From Phyto melanocephala (lineage: Eukaryota > Arthropoda > Insecta > Diptera > Rhinophoridae), in contig OW799237.1 of the NCBI GenBank assembly GCA_941918925.1, positions 13,435,201 to 13,499,200 on the forward strand: DNA of 64,000 nucleotides, given 5' to 3'. The translations under genes were made by a program, and so were the position numbers. Shown one piece after another: positions 23,541 to 35,979 of the stretch. Within the stretch, counting starts at the first letter, position 1. The number at the start of each line of letters is the position of its first letter. A model generated the notes under the pieces. The model was given only the letters and a program-made list of their open reading frames with translations, was not told where the DNA came from and made no database searches.

Positions 23541-25309
23541 AGTGTTTTCTCTATGTTCATATTTTTCCTAAATCCGGCAAATACAGCAGACAATTACAAT
23601 CTCTGCCTATTGTGGATTATTAACTCATGTTTACAAATACTACTACACAACACAATTTATGATGAGCGTGTGTGTTTACATCATGTTTAAGTGCTCCGCA
23701 GTCTGACGTTTGTTAATTTCATATATTCAATGTATCCAGGTATAAATTAACATCATCCAACTCTTTTATTATCCCCCTTCAAATTTTCTAAGTTTTACAA
23801 GGGTTTTCTAATGAAAACGTAAAACATAGAAAAAAAACTCTGCTTGCCTTTGGTTTCTTTTTAATTGTTCTTCTATTATTTTCAATAAATCAAGCGAAAA
23901 TCTTTTACCAAGTTAACATGTTCAGGGTCGAGCACCTGTAATTATTTGGTGTATCTTTATAAATTGTTGTGGGTTTTATGACTTTTCTTGGTAATTAGGG
24001 TTGAATGGGGATTTTTGTTTGATGGACTGTCATGGTTTAGCGCCTTTAAAATTATAACCCGAGCGTAAAGGTGCTGAAGCGCCAATAGATAAGTGTGATT
24101 TTTTAATTTAATATAATTTTAAATTGATTTTTTATGGGCATTACGCCATAAACTTAGTTAGCACCTGAAATATTGAACAAAACAATTAGAGAGAACTTTT
24201 ATAAATTTGTAGCAATAATATAAAATGTTTAATATGACAATAAAAATTCCAGGTAGATTTTTTTATTTGTACAACATTTTTAAATATTTTGTTTTTCATT
24301 AATATAGAAAGATCTTAAACTTAAAAAAGGTCTATTAAGCCACATGTTTTTATAACAAAAAAGAGTTTTTAGAATTTTTAAAAATAATAAAAAATTTATT
24401 TTATTTATAAAATTAATACATGAAAAGTTTTTAAAACCCGATTTTGAATTCATAAATTCTTCCTTAAATATACATACTTATGTATGGGTCTGTATAAGCA
24501 TCTAGTAAAAATATTTAACACTTGAATGATCCATAATCAAAAACCACTTAAATATAGTATAAATATCAACCAAAAGACACACGCCACAACAAAAACCTAT
24601 CATTTTGCCATAATTCTAAAAAAAAAATAAATAAATAAAAATAATAATACGTATTTAAGTAAATTATTTTAAAGTATCTCTAATGAATTTGTATGGCCTA
24701 TTAACGCATATTAATTTAAAACAATTTGCCAACACCTTATAAACAACTGTTGCCATCTACCAAGCCAGCCAGACAGACAGTCGGCCAAACTAAAGTCATA
24801 AGAATTTTAAAATTTTTTAACACAATTTTCGTTAAATAACAAAATAGGCAATATATAATTTTTTTTTTTAATTTGACTATCTAATTGTTAGTTTGTCTGT
24901 TCATCCCATACATTTAGCTTGTATTGAAAAATTCAGATGTTATAGAAGGAATAGAATTTTTAATCAGTAGTATGTATTTGTTAAGAGCGCTGCTAAACTA
25001 ATTGGCAACGCCACGACAGGATATTTTTGCTCTGTTTTAGTATTCATTTTTATTTATTATTTTTTTTTTTTGTCGAAAATATGCGTTGATAATCGTTCGA
25101 TGGTCTTTGGTTATAATGACTTCATTGATTCTCTGTGCTATAAGAGAAAAACAACAACGATATGATTATACGGAGAGACAAAAACAATTCGCCCACTAGG
25201 TGTCTCAAAAAACAAAAAAAGTTTTACTGTTCGTTAAGACGAGAAAAAGGTGAGAATGAATATTTAAATTGAAAAAAGACCACCACACTGTAATAAGGCT
25301 TGCCGTTGG
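23541..25309. other. intergenic, nothing recognised
   Basis: AT-rich with poly-A and poly-T runs (24610-24650, 25045-25070). Open frames near the left edge overlap the retroelement fragment and are not genes. Confidence 0.35.
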
Positions 25310-25969
25310 AAAAAAAATTCTGGAAAATTAATTAAAAAATATCTGTAAGACATTTTACTAAACAAATTTTCATCAACCTAACTCTTTTAAAAATTATTTA
25401 TAAAACAATAATTTATAACAAGTTCTCTATAAAACAAAAATTGTATCAAAAGTGTATCAAAGATTTTCTACTAAACTCAAATTTGTCAAAACTATTCTAT
25501 TAAAAATTTATTAATTATTAAATTTTATTTATTAAAAGAAACTTTATTTAACACTTTGTGTCAAAAAACATAACATATTTCTATTTAAAAAAATCTCTAA
25601 TATACTTTAAATAATATGATCAATAATTTTCTATAAAAAGCAAGTTTGAAAAAATTTCCATAGAAAGGAATTTATAAAAAAAAAACATCCCCTTAAAACA
25701 TTGTATAAAATCTTTCCATAAAGAGAAAATTTATAAAACATTTTTTCCAAAAAAAAAAAAAACAAAAAAATCCACAATATTAAAAGAAAATTAAAAAAAA
25801 AAATTCCAGAAATTTGTATTTAGAAAAAAACTATCGTAAGAAGAAAAATAACAAAATATTTTTAAAATTTTAAATCAAAAGAAAATTTGTGAAAAATTTT
25901 TTATAAAAAGGAAATTATAAAACATTTTGTACAAAAAAACATAATTTATTTCTACAACTTTTTTAAAAA

Positions 25970-26965
25970 TTTTTTTTGTTAATTTTCTATAAAAAAAAAT
26001 TACTGATAATTTTCTATAAAAGAAAATTTTTCAAAATTTATATAATTTTTTTTTAATTATCAAAAAATCTTCTTTAAAAAAATTATCAAAAATTTTCTTT
26101 AAATAAAAAATTAAAAAAAAAACTTTTTATAAAAATAAATTATGAAAAATTTTCTATAAAAAAATGTATTAAAAGTTTTCTACAAAGAATTCGTGAAATA
26201 ACTTAGATATAACGTTATATTAAAATAAATTTTTTTAAAAAATTAATAAAAACAATTTATTAAGAATTATCTTTGAAAAAATATACTTAATCTTTTCTAG
26301 AGGAAGAAAATTTTACAAAACTTATAAAATAATTGTAAATAATATTATATACATTTATAAAATTATATTATTATATTATATATTAAATTTATATTATATA
26401 TTAAATTTATATTATATATTAAATTTATATAAAAAGAAAATTTATACAGCAATTATTAAAATTTTTCTATAAAAAAATTTTTAAAAATTTATATAAAAAC
26501 AAAATATATAAAAATTTTTTTGTTAATCTTCTATAAAAAAATTACTGATAATTTTCTATAAAAAGAAAATTTTTCAAAATTTATATAATTTTTTTTTAAA
26601 TTATCAAAAATTTGCTTTAAAAACATATCAAAAATTGTATTTAAACAAATTATCAAAATTTTTCTTTAAAAAAATTATCAACAATTTTCTTTAAATTTAA
26701 AATTTAAAAAAAAAATTCTATAAAAACAATTATGAAAAATTTTCTATAAAAAAATGTATTAAAAATTTTTTGCAAAGAAATCATGAAATAACTTAGATAT
26801 AACGTTATAATAAAATAAAATTTTTTAAAAAATTAATAAAAACAATTTATTAAGAATTATCTTTGAAAAAATATATACTTAATCTTTTCTAGAGGAAGAA
26901 AATTTTACAAAACTTATAAAATAATTGTAAATAATATTATATACATTTATAAAATTATATTATAT
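25970..26965. repeat. direct duplication of a 400-450 bp segment inside the A/T array
   Basis: Segment 25970-26370 is repeated at 26512-26965. Unique markers in order prove it: TTACTGATAATTTTCTATAAA, ACTTAGATATAACGTTAT (26201 and 26791) and TTTTCTAGAGGAAGAAAA (about 26294 and 26886). The offset grows from about 542 to 592 bp through small insertions. Identity near the right end is high, so this copy is younger than the array. Confidence 0.85.
26373..26430. repeat. three tandem 18-bp units
   Basis: ATTAAATTT recurs at 26382, 26400 and 26418 within near-identical 18-bp units of ATATTATATATTAAATTT. Confidence 0.9.
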
Positions 26966-28290
26966 ATATAAAATTATATTATATATACGTATAAAAAGAA
27001 ATTTATCATAAATTTATATAAAAAGAAAATCTATAAAAGACTTATTTAAAATTTTCTATAAAAAAATTCTTAAAAATTTATTTAAAAAAAAAATTTATTA
27101 AAAATTAAAAAAAAAAAATAAATATTAGTTTAAAAATTTTTTATATAAAACTTATCAAAATCAATAAAAATTAAATTATAAAAATATTATATAAAATTTT
27201 ATACAATTTTTTTTTTTTTTAAATTTATTAAGAATTTTTCAAATAAGAAAATTTATAAAAAAAATTCATGAAATTTACAAAAAAAAAATTTTTTGTTTAA
27301 AATTTTATACATTTTTTTTTTAAATTTGTTAAAAATTTTTCAAATAAGAAAAATTATAAAAAATTCATGAAAATTAAAAAAAAAACTTATAAAAAAATTC
27401 ATGAAATTTTTTTTTATCAAAAATTGTTTGTGGAAAAATGTTTTTTATTTTATATAATTTTTTTTTCTTAAATAAATAAAAAAAGAAAAATTTTTCTAAA
27501 ATTTATCTTAAAAGAAAACATATAAAAAATTCCTTTAAAAAATTTATATCAAAATAAAACTTATCAAAAATTTTCTATAAAAAAACTTCAGGAAAATTTT
27601 TCGATTAAAAATTATGTAAAAACAAAATTTTTTAAAAATTCATAAAAAAAAATTTATTTAAAATAATTTTCTAACAAAAAAATTTACCAAATCTTTTCTA
27701 TAAAAAGGAAATTTTTAAAAATTTATATATTTTTTTTAAATATACGTATATAAAAGGAAAATTTATACATAAAAAATTTCTTTAAAAAAATTCTTGAAAT
27801 TGGTCAATATAAAAAATTAACACTGAATTGACATAAACATTTTTTATATATTGAAAAATTATCAAAGATTTTCGATAAAGAGGAAGTTAATTAATTTTAA
27901 GAAAATTCATTTTTTTATTTTTTTTTTTTAAATATACATATGTTTATTTTAACATTTTAATATATTTTTTTTATTATTTTATATAAAAATATTTTTTTTT
28001 TTAACTTTCATATAAAATAATTTTTCTAAATTTTTTACAATAATTAATTTCATAATAATTTTTCATTAATGAATATTTTCCTAAAAAAAACTTTTTAAAG
28101 CCTTTATTTTTGGTTTTAGAATATTACAAATAAAAAAAAACAAAATTTTTAAAATAAATATTTTTTTATATCTTTTTTGTTTAAAAGATAAACAATTTTA
28201 ATATAATTTATTTTTTATATTTTACAAAAAAAGAGCAAAATCATTTAATTTTTAAAAGAAATTTGTTTAGTAAAAATTCTTTATACATAA

Positions 28291-31074
28291 ATATTAAGAT
28301 TAAGTTAGCTGTATGGAAATTGTAAAAAAATTAAACAAAATGGTAACACTATGCGTATTTCTTAAACAGTGAGTAAGCAACAATTGATTGTTGTGTTTAA
28401 GTATATTGTAGTATGAATATGAGCGTAACAGTTTAATTAGACACACTATGATCAGGCGACAAAAATGACAAAAAAAACATAAAATTACCATCAAAAGACA
28501 CAACAACTAAGAAAGGTTATAACTAGTGACAAAAATTCCACTGGCTGTTGAGAGTAGCAGTTACCTCACACAGCGTTTAACTGGTAAAGGTTCTTGCTCT
28601 ACATCTCTCTCTATCTATTTTTTTTTCTCTTTCTGCGACTTTTTTTTTCGTTATATTTTAGTCAGATGCTACAAGACAGTAGTTACTAGTTGAATGTCCT
28701 TCAGCACTTAAATATCTCCTGCCAGGAGTTTGTGGTTCTAGTGTTAATTGTTTGTTAGTTTAGCTGAACTTATTACGCCTAACCAAGCTCTGTATTTTAA
28801 ACATGAACGCCCGTTGAGATCGTAGCAACAACAAAGATTCGGACATTTAAATTTATGTAAAAAAGGGATTGCATATTGAGTTTCTTAAGTCAAAGCGAAA
28901 ATAATGTGAATTTTATGGTCACATTATTAGTGACAACATGACAAAGGATTATATATTTGATCGCTGTGGTTTAAATGTCCTTTATAACCGCTCTTTCTCT
29001 CTTTCTCTATCTTTAACTTTTTTTATCACTATTTGATGCTAAGCTTGACCAAGAAAAAAAAATATACTAAAGGTGTTTAAATTTGTTACGGCCAGCCATG
29101 AAGACCGCAATTATGTTGATTCTCTGCTTAAATGTCCTTATTGTCCTTATATTTGTGGTAATTTTCTATTTTATGTCTGTATTTAAACGTTTAGTAGGTG
29201 TTGTAAAACTGCTTGTGAGTACAGCCCAAAAGTCAACATGAGATAATATCGCTGTGGTTTTTAGTTAAAACAATTACAAAACAACCAAAGAAAGGCTGTG
29301 TCATGCTAACCAAAGCCTATAAATGTCTTTATAAACTCTATAAACTAAATGTGGTCAGTTTGAAAAACCTTTTACTCTTTGGTTAAAAAAACATCTGTCA
29401 AAGAATATCAACAGGTTATTGGCTGTGTGAAATTTTGCTAATTTCAAAGTGGGAAGGTGTTTTATTGCTGATAATTTTCGTTGTATTTGGTGAACTCCTC
29501 ATACTATGCAAAAAAAAAAAAAAAATAAATAAAAAATTAGGGGCAGGACATGCTAAAAGTTTTCACTTGAAGGAGGCGTCATGAGTTAGCATATTTTTTA
29601 AGCCACACAAATTTGAGAAATTATTTTATAAATTTTGTGTTTTAAAATCTGCAAATAATTGTCGTAGAAAAGGTCAAGGTCTTGAGATTGTTGATGAAAT
29701 AAAACCATATATACACAGGCAAGTCTAACAGTCTTTTAAAAAAATTTTCTTTTTTTTAAATTTTCCAACGCCCTCTAGAAAGTCACTCAAAATATCCTTA
29801 AGTGCCTCCAAGCAAACTTTATTTCTTTTTTTTCATCAACCACTTCACTTTAGAAATCGGCTTAGATGAATGGCTTAAATATTTCCATTGTGTTGGCTGG
29901 TTAGTTTTACATTCAAATTAAAAAAAAAAAACATTTATAAACCAATAAAATTATAATCATGAGCCAACAATTTTTGCTTAAAATAACGGCCAACTTCAAA
30001 CGAATCGTTACCTCAATAGAAGACACATACAGAAAAAGCAGCTCCATGTAAAAATAAAATCAAACAAATACTGTCATTGTTATGTTAATGTTCGTTTTAA
30101 AAAACTACGTATTGTATTAATAAGATGACCAGCTAATCTCATGGTGGATAGATAGATAACAGAATGGAATATAGACTGGGAGTAAATAATAGACACTGTT
30201 ATGGACTGTTATTGTCATTCATTGCTTTATTGAGAGTTTGGAGTCAGTGAGATGTTTAAATAAGTCTTAACTTAAAGTTAAAAGAAATTTAACTACTTGA
30301 CAAGAGTTGTGAAACACGGTGGGTGTTCTCTGTATAACTTTAGGAGTATGAATAGATTTTTTTCATTTTTTTTTTTTATTTTTTTATGGCATAGAAATGT
30401 AAATTTTGAGCTAGACCAGGAGAAATGATGAAAACGTCAAGGTGATCATTCAAAAATAATGACATCTTTAGAAATGACTATATGTTGCTTCTAATACAAT
30501 AAAACCCTGCAGTTTTTACAGAGATGTTAACTATCATCTAGTGCTTAGTAGTGAATATTCTTGGCTTCGTATTTTATATTTTTCAGAAAAGTTCCCCTCA
30601 AGTTGTATTTTATTTACTAACTTGTCTTTCACAAAAATAAGCTTTAAGTAATTCCTAATGCGGGCCGTACCCTCTGCTGTTTGTTGTCGAACTGAATGTT
30701 CAAAAATTTTAAACTTTCTACGACTCCTACGTTACAATTGTCGAAACATAATTTAATTGAACAACAAATCGTATCCTGTGGGATCCGCAGTAGAAACAGT
30801 AATTAATTTTTAATTGATCCTTCATCATCAAAAGAGTAAACAGTACAAAATTTTGTTGAGTAAATTCTTTTCCCCTTAAATATGTGCTGAACTCACAACC
30901 ATACATCTCTATAAAACATAGAGATGAGCTATAGAAGCAGTCAACTACTAATTAGGTCTTCTTTTTACAGTGATTTTCGGACTCTGTCTGATATCGACAG
31001 ATTTTCCACTTTTCTAAATTACAAGGAATTTGCAAATCAAATTGTTGACCGGTGGTTTTTTAAACCACTCATCA
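28291..31074. other. intergenic; less AT-rich 28.5-29.5 kb, candidate regulatory DNA
   Basis: Base composition returns to normal right of the A/T array. Two identical 13-mers, ATCGCTGTGGTTT, lie at 28960-28972 and 29248-29260, each preceded by CAACATGA about 15-25 bp upstream. TGTGGTT also occurs at 28731 and is the core of a Runt-family site. The rest (29.5-31.0 kb) shows homopolymers and no gene. Confidence 0.35.
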
Positions 31075-31250
31075 AGGAGTAACCGCTAGAATCTGTTTTA
31101 GACTATGGTTCTTCAATATATTTTCGCCTATTGTGTGTCAGTCTCTGGTACTAATCTTTATACCAGACTGTGCTAGTCGGTTGTACAACACACGCACTGC
31201 CGCCTTAGTCTTTGCCATTTATATTCTGCAAATATAGTCCTTCTCGATCG
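31075..31250 (-). mobile_element. non-LTR retrotransposon scrap, second copy
   Basis: The minus strand aligns with 23385-23530. TTTGCAGAATATAAATGGCAAAGACTAAGG corresponds in base order to the knuckle-coding segment, and AGTACCAGAGACTGACACAC corresponds to the STTGRHT segment. The CTAGAATCTG end matches the scrap at 10955. Frame and cysteines are lost. Confidence 0.5.
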
Positions 31251-31590
31251 TCATCTTTATCAAATAATATTCGAATTTTCCATATCGTATCTTCAAGCTA
31301 AGGGTACTTCAAGAGCTTCTTGAACATCTAATGAACCTTTTTAATTTCATCGAGCCCACCCACTTAAGAATCATTATCCGTACCAACGTATATCTCAATT
31401 CAACTACAGGTTTTGCACCACAGAAATTTACTATAGATGCCTGTTTCGCAAATTCTTTGTCATTTCATTTACAATTTATTCCTCGTTCATAGCGGCACAT
31501 TTATTAAGCTTCAAAACAAGTACTAATATAGAGTGTCCACTTCTATCTTTTGTAAGCACTTTTAAATCGACTGGTAAAAATACTGACTAA

Positions 31591-31640
31591 CCAGCAGGTG
31601 ACACCCTTGTCCGATATATCGGGTGATACCCTGCCGGAGT
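31591..31640. repeat. hairpin around the palindrome CCGATATATCGG
   Basis: A perfect 12-bp palindrome at 31611-31622 is flanked by imperfect outer arms (CAGCAGGTGACACCC against GGGTGATACCCTGCCGG). An open stretch of about 50 codons follows at 31630-31786 (RFNSTRQTPLYALPNVKEII), which the transposon at 31787 interrupts. I do not recognise it. Confidence 0.5.
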
Positions 31641-31786
31641 CAAAGTGCAGCAAAGGTTTAACTCAACCAGGCAAACTCCTCTTTATGCTCTTCCAAATGT
31701 AAAAGAAATTATCAGCAAAACTTTCGATCACAGAATCGATGATCCGCTACACACATCTAAGACAGTAATGCACACAATTTCATATA

Positions 31787-32725
31787 CAGGGTGTTTTTTT
31801 TACAGGTTTGTTTTTCGAATAGAGATAAAACTGGCATTTTGTGGTCAAATCTGGCAACTCTAATGTCATTTATGTTCAGTTTGGTTTGCCATTTCATCAT
31901 GAACAGGTTGACAAAAGAACAACGCTTGCAAATCGTGCAAATTTATTTCGAAAATTGAGATTGATCTCGATGCTGATTTTCATCGCAAAATTTTGTTCAG
32001 TGATGAGGCTCATTTTTGGTTGAATGGCTACGTCAACAAGCAAAATTGCCGCATTTGGAGTGAAGAGAATCCACATGCGACCCTTGAGACGCCATTACAT
32101 CCACAAAAACTGACTGTTTGGTGTGCTCTATGGGATGGTGGAGTCATTGGGCCATACTTCTTCCGAAATAATGCTGGAGAGGCAGTTACCGTTAATGGAG
32201 ACCGGTATAGAGCCATGATAACCGACTATTTTGTTCCCGAATTGGATGGCATGAATGTGGATGAGTTGTGGTTCCAACAAGACGGCGCTACATGCCACAC
32301 AGCGCACGCCACAATCTATTTATTGAAGGAAACATTCGATGAGCGCATAATTTCGCTTTCCACTTGCACACGAAGTAATTGAAATACTGAAGTGTTCATC
32401 CAAAGAACATAAAAAAGCAGTATTGCCAAACATACATTGTAAGATGGCAGCATGTAACTCGAATACAATCTCGCTTAACCTGGGAGTAGTTAGAAGACGT
32501 CTTGAACACTACTTCTTATACATTGTAAATGGACATTAATTGAACACAGTGTGACAAACATTATTAAAGAGATGTGATGCGGTAACGATATTCATCTTCA
32601 TAAACTTATTATGCATACAGACATTTGCAATAAGAGTTTAAAATATAAATAAATAAAAGTTTTTATATTGAACGGTTTAAGTTTTATTTAACTTAACACA
32701 ATTATAAGTTTTTTCTGGCTCACTC
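31787..32725 (+). mobile_element. Tc1/mariner-type element, internally deleted (about 940 bp)
   Basis: The left end is TA followed by CAGGGTGTTTTTTTTACAGG. The probable right end, CTCACTC at 32719-32725 followed by TA, is a poor inverse of CAGGGTG, so that end is tentative. The N-terminus starts MNRLTKEQRLQIVQIYFEN at 31899 and then breaks. The frame resumes at about 31958 as DLDADFHRKILFSDEAHFWL, so most of the helix-turn-helix part is deleted. Then come KQNCRIWSEENP, KLTVWCALWDGGVIGPYFF, VTVNGDRYRAMI and ELWFQQDGATCHTAHAT. The first two catalytic Asp residues are intact. After DERIIS the frame leaves the family and the third Asp is missing. Nonfunctional, but less decayed than most copies here. 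Confidence 0.87.
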
Positions 32726-34700
32726 TATAATTAAGCAACAAAACTACACAACACCAGACGACGCTAAACAGAAAAATAAACTTAAGTTGCAGTATTGCTA
32801 AGAGTAAAGCTTTTTTAAGCCTACAATTTTTTAACAACTTCCTTATCTACCTTCATCGCTAACAAAACAACACACTTTAATATGGTTTATAATGGCATGA
32901 CGGTTATTTCTTTTAAAAGAAACAAAAACCCAGATATTTTCCGCCAGATCTGCAGGGTTTTGTTGCAAAGATACGAAACTCTGTGTGCGGTGCTTTCAAA
33001 AATCATTTATTTAATTTCAACTTCATATGCAAGCAAGTGATTTCCCATACTGTTACCGTGTGACGTACCATATGAGGCCTTTTGTTTTCTAAACTGAACA
33101 ATAACTGACAAGTAGCAAATATCAATCTATCATATTTTGTTATAATGAATTTTATGTTTAAATGCCAAATATACTACTACCGTATTCCTTTATAAATATT
33201 TTTGGTTTTTTTATTATTATTTTGTATTTTTTTTCGCAACAATAAAATTTGTATGCCTTTCTTTTTTTGTTGTTGTGGGTTTTAAGCTACCGGAATTGAA
33301 TATAATAGCAACATCATCAGTGAAAAACTGGAATAAACGATGGGAATATCACTGAAACTGCTTTAATAAAAACATTTATATCAATGAAACACAATGTAAA
33401 AACTGAGACGAAAAAAAAAAACGTTTGTAATTATTAAGTAATTATTTAAAAACACCTTTTTCATGTCAGGCTAAAGGAACTGTAGGCAACAACAACAAAA
33501 AACGTGTTCTGTTGCTGGCAATAGTGGAATCGTTTTATGTTCACAGATCCACGCATATAAGAACCCATTGAGGGATTGCGTTTAGTCTATATAAAAAGCC
33601 TTCTAAAGTCATTCACATTCAAGCTTGAAAATGATTTTTTCTTTTGCCAAAATAAATGTTTCTTCAAGGGTTAACTGCTGTCATGTACTAGTGTATTACA
33701 TGCGAATACATAAATTTAAGAAATAGTGAGTGAAAAAATTGAAACGTACTGAATTTATAAAATACTTTTCCTTAAAAAAAAATTCATATTTGTTTATTTC
33801 GTTTAAAAAAAAAATCACTCACAAAATTCCTAGTGCATGTGCGGTGAATGTTACATTTCATTTAACCTCTCCCTGCTGCATATCCTATGCAATCACTTAC
33901 AAAAATGGTTGACATTTCTGTAGTTTATCGTCAGGAATTTCGATGTCATTTGAAGGAAATTGTGTATGTCTAACTGTCTGTCTTTCGGGCTGCATGTCAA
34001 GTATCTCCCAACATATGGCTCATTTTCCAGTTTTACATAAGTACATGTATGTATGCATGCGCCATCATGATGTTGAACAAAATGAATAAAAACTCCATTT
34101 GCGTTTTGCTACAAAAAAAAAACGTGTTTCAATTGCAAATTAAAATGTTTTATTCCTGAATCCACAACTACATCAACGAAAATTTAATGAGTTAAAGCTT
34201 TAATTGTTGGGAAAATTAACAGGTGCTGACTTTACAGTCAATTTAATATTAAACAACATATGCACATACATACATACTTATATACCCACTCACATGTATA
34301 AAATCCTGTAAATATTTTATATAAAAAAAAAGAATTTTTGTTATATTTTTGAAGCGAAAATTTTATGGTTAAAAACATTTTAAAGCCAAAGTTTTTCTCT
34401 AGAAAATTTTATTTTCTTTAAATTGTTTAAACAAATTGTAATAAATTTTTGTGAAAAAAAATTTTTTGTAAAAAATTTAATTAGTTTTTGGAAGAAAGCA
34501 GGAACAAATTTAATTTTAAATTTTTGAGATAATTATAATTTAAAAAAAAAAGCGCTTGTAAATAGAAGCATGAGAGAGGGCGTCTGGATTCCATTTCTAT
34601 TCCCTATTTTGATGTGATATGTTTGAATTTAGTTTATGTTTATTGTTTTCTTGTGACAGTCCTGGTTTGATACAATGGGAGCCACTCACACTCCGCTGTA
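32726..34700. other. intergenic, nothing recognised
   Basis: AT-rich single-copy-looking sequence with homopolymers. The balanced stretch 33820-34080 might be regulatory. No gene is seen. Confidence 0.35.
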
Positions 34701-34749
34701 AAATTTCTCTGTGACTCAGGTAACAAGCTAAGGCTGCCACAAACTAATA

Positions 34750-34897
34750 CAGCTTTTATACGCATAAATTAAAATTTGCAAACCTTTAAGTTTGTTGGTG
34801 CGAGAGGAAGAGATAACAGAGGCGAGTATAGTATCTATTCCTTTCTCACCTACATCCTCAAAAGTTTGCAGACTTTAATTTGAACGCCTAAGAGCTG
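34750..34897. repeat. imperfect inverted repeat, arms about 63 bp
   Basis: Arm 34750-34812 (CAGCTTTTATACGCATAAAT...) aligns in inverse orientation with 34835-34897. Shared cores are AAATTAAA, TGCAAAC and GAG(A/G)AAGGAA-like ends. Homology weakens outward to about 34700 and 34930. It is probably the relic of a foldback element. Confidence 0.6.
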
Positions 34898-35399
34898 TGT
34901 AAGTTTGAGTGCTAACGGGTACATTAGACTAAAACAGATGAAGGTGATTACAAAGGACTCTGTAAGGAGGATTATTGACAATCGCTAAGGTGAGGCAGGG
35001 GATTCCATTTCGGTTACCTTAAAATTACTAGAAAAAATTATCTGCTTTGACATCCTCTCACATGCACCTACGTATATGTTTAACAAAAAAAAAAACTGAT
35101 ATAATTTAAATACTTTAATCAATTTTGTGGCAAAACATTTTCTATAAACAATTTTACTATTTTTAAAGGCAAAACATTTTTTAAAAGAAGTTGTACCATT
35201 TAATAGAAGAAACTTTTTATAAAGAAAAAATTTAAATTAAATATTAAAAAATAATTTATATAAAAAATTATTATATTGAAAATTTTACTAATTTTTTAGA
35301 CGAAAATTTTGTTGAAAAATGTTTTTGCAGCGAAAAAAAAATTATTTTTTTGTAAGAAAAACAATTTTCTGTGGGAAATTTCATTAGGTAACATTTACC

Positions 35400-35900
35400 G
35401 TTCACACGAGAGTATAAAAGAGTTCAAAAAATTTTGTCATTTCTGCAATATTCATTGTTTACCCTATAGAGTATATATATATTCTTAGTCCCTACATATA
35501 GAGTTACTGATTTAGTTAAGTTCGACTGTTCATGTGTATGTTGAAATCAACTTTTTGAAGCCCCCATATACACTTTAGAATACTACGTGGTACTAATTTA
35601 TCAGATATGCTTTGGAGATTTTTGCTATTAAAAATCAATTATGTGGCTATATTACGAGCAGAGATATGAACGAAAGACTACGATTGCCTCTGCTGTTTTA
35701 CTCAAGCAAAGTCATATTTAAAGCTTCTGTATTTTTACTTAAACAAAACCAGATTTTAATCTCCTATGGAACTTCTGGAAACGTTTGTAACGTATATTTA
35801 AAAAGTATAACCTTCGCATTATTAACATATACAGAAAATCTCGGTTCAAACTGTGCGAAAGGCATAAGATTCGCTACTTTCGTATATAGCGCTTTTTTTT
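35400..35900. repeat. dispersed repeat copy (GTATATATATTC / GAAGCCCCC type)
   Basis: Contains GAGTATATATATATTCTTAG, then TGTTGAAATCA and TTTTTGAAGCCCCC, which also occur in that order at 56270-56370. A poly-T run ends it (35890-35910). From memory, similar sequence is abundant in muscid genomes. The 104-codon ORF at 35612-35926 lies within it and is not called a gene. Confidence 0.55.
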
Positions 35901-35979
35901 TTTTTTTTTTTGTTTTTAATCGTTAAATTTCAAATATTTTTAAGAGTTTTTAATTATATAAATTTTTTACAAAGTTCTT

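Larger units (their letters stand above)
25310..28290. repeat. 3-kb A/T array built on AATTTTCTATAAAAA-type units
   Basis: Almost pure A/T for 3 kb. A degenerate monomer of roughly 20-40 bp recurs dozens of times, with cores such as TTTTCTATAAAA and ATTTATCAAAAA. G and C are nearly confined to TTTCTA and the AGA of AAAAGAAAA. No coding sequence is possible. Arrays of the same style are at 36.0, 38.3 and 39.0 kb. It behaves like a diverged minisatellite. Confidence 0.85.

Noticed and set aside
25310..28290. A CRISPR-like or regularly spaced repeat system
   Set aside because: Units are degenerate A/T minisatellite without unique spacers, in a eukaryotic context.
35612..35926. 104-codon ORF
   Set aside because: It lies in a dispersed repeat and ends in a poly-T-encoded Phe run.
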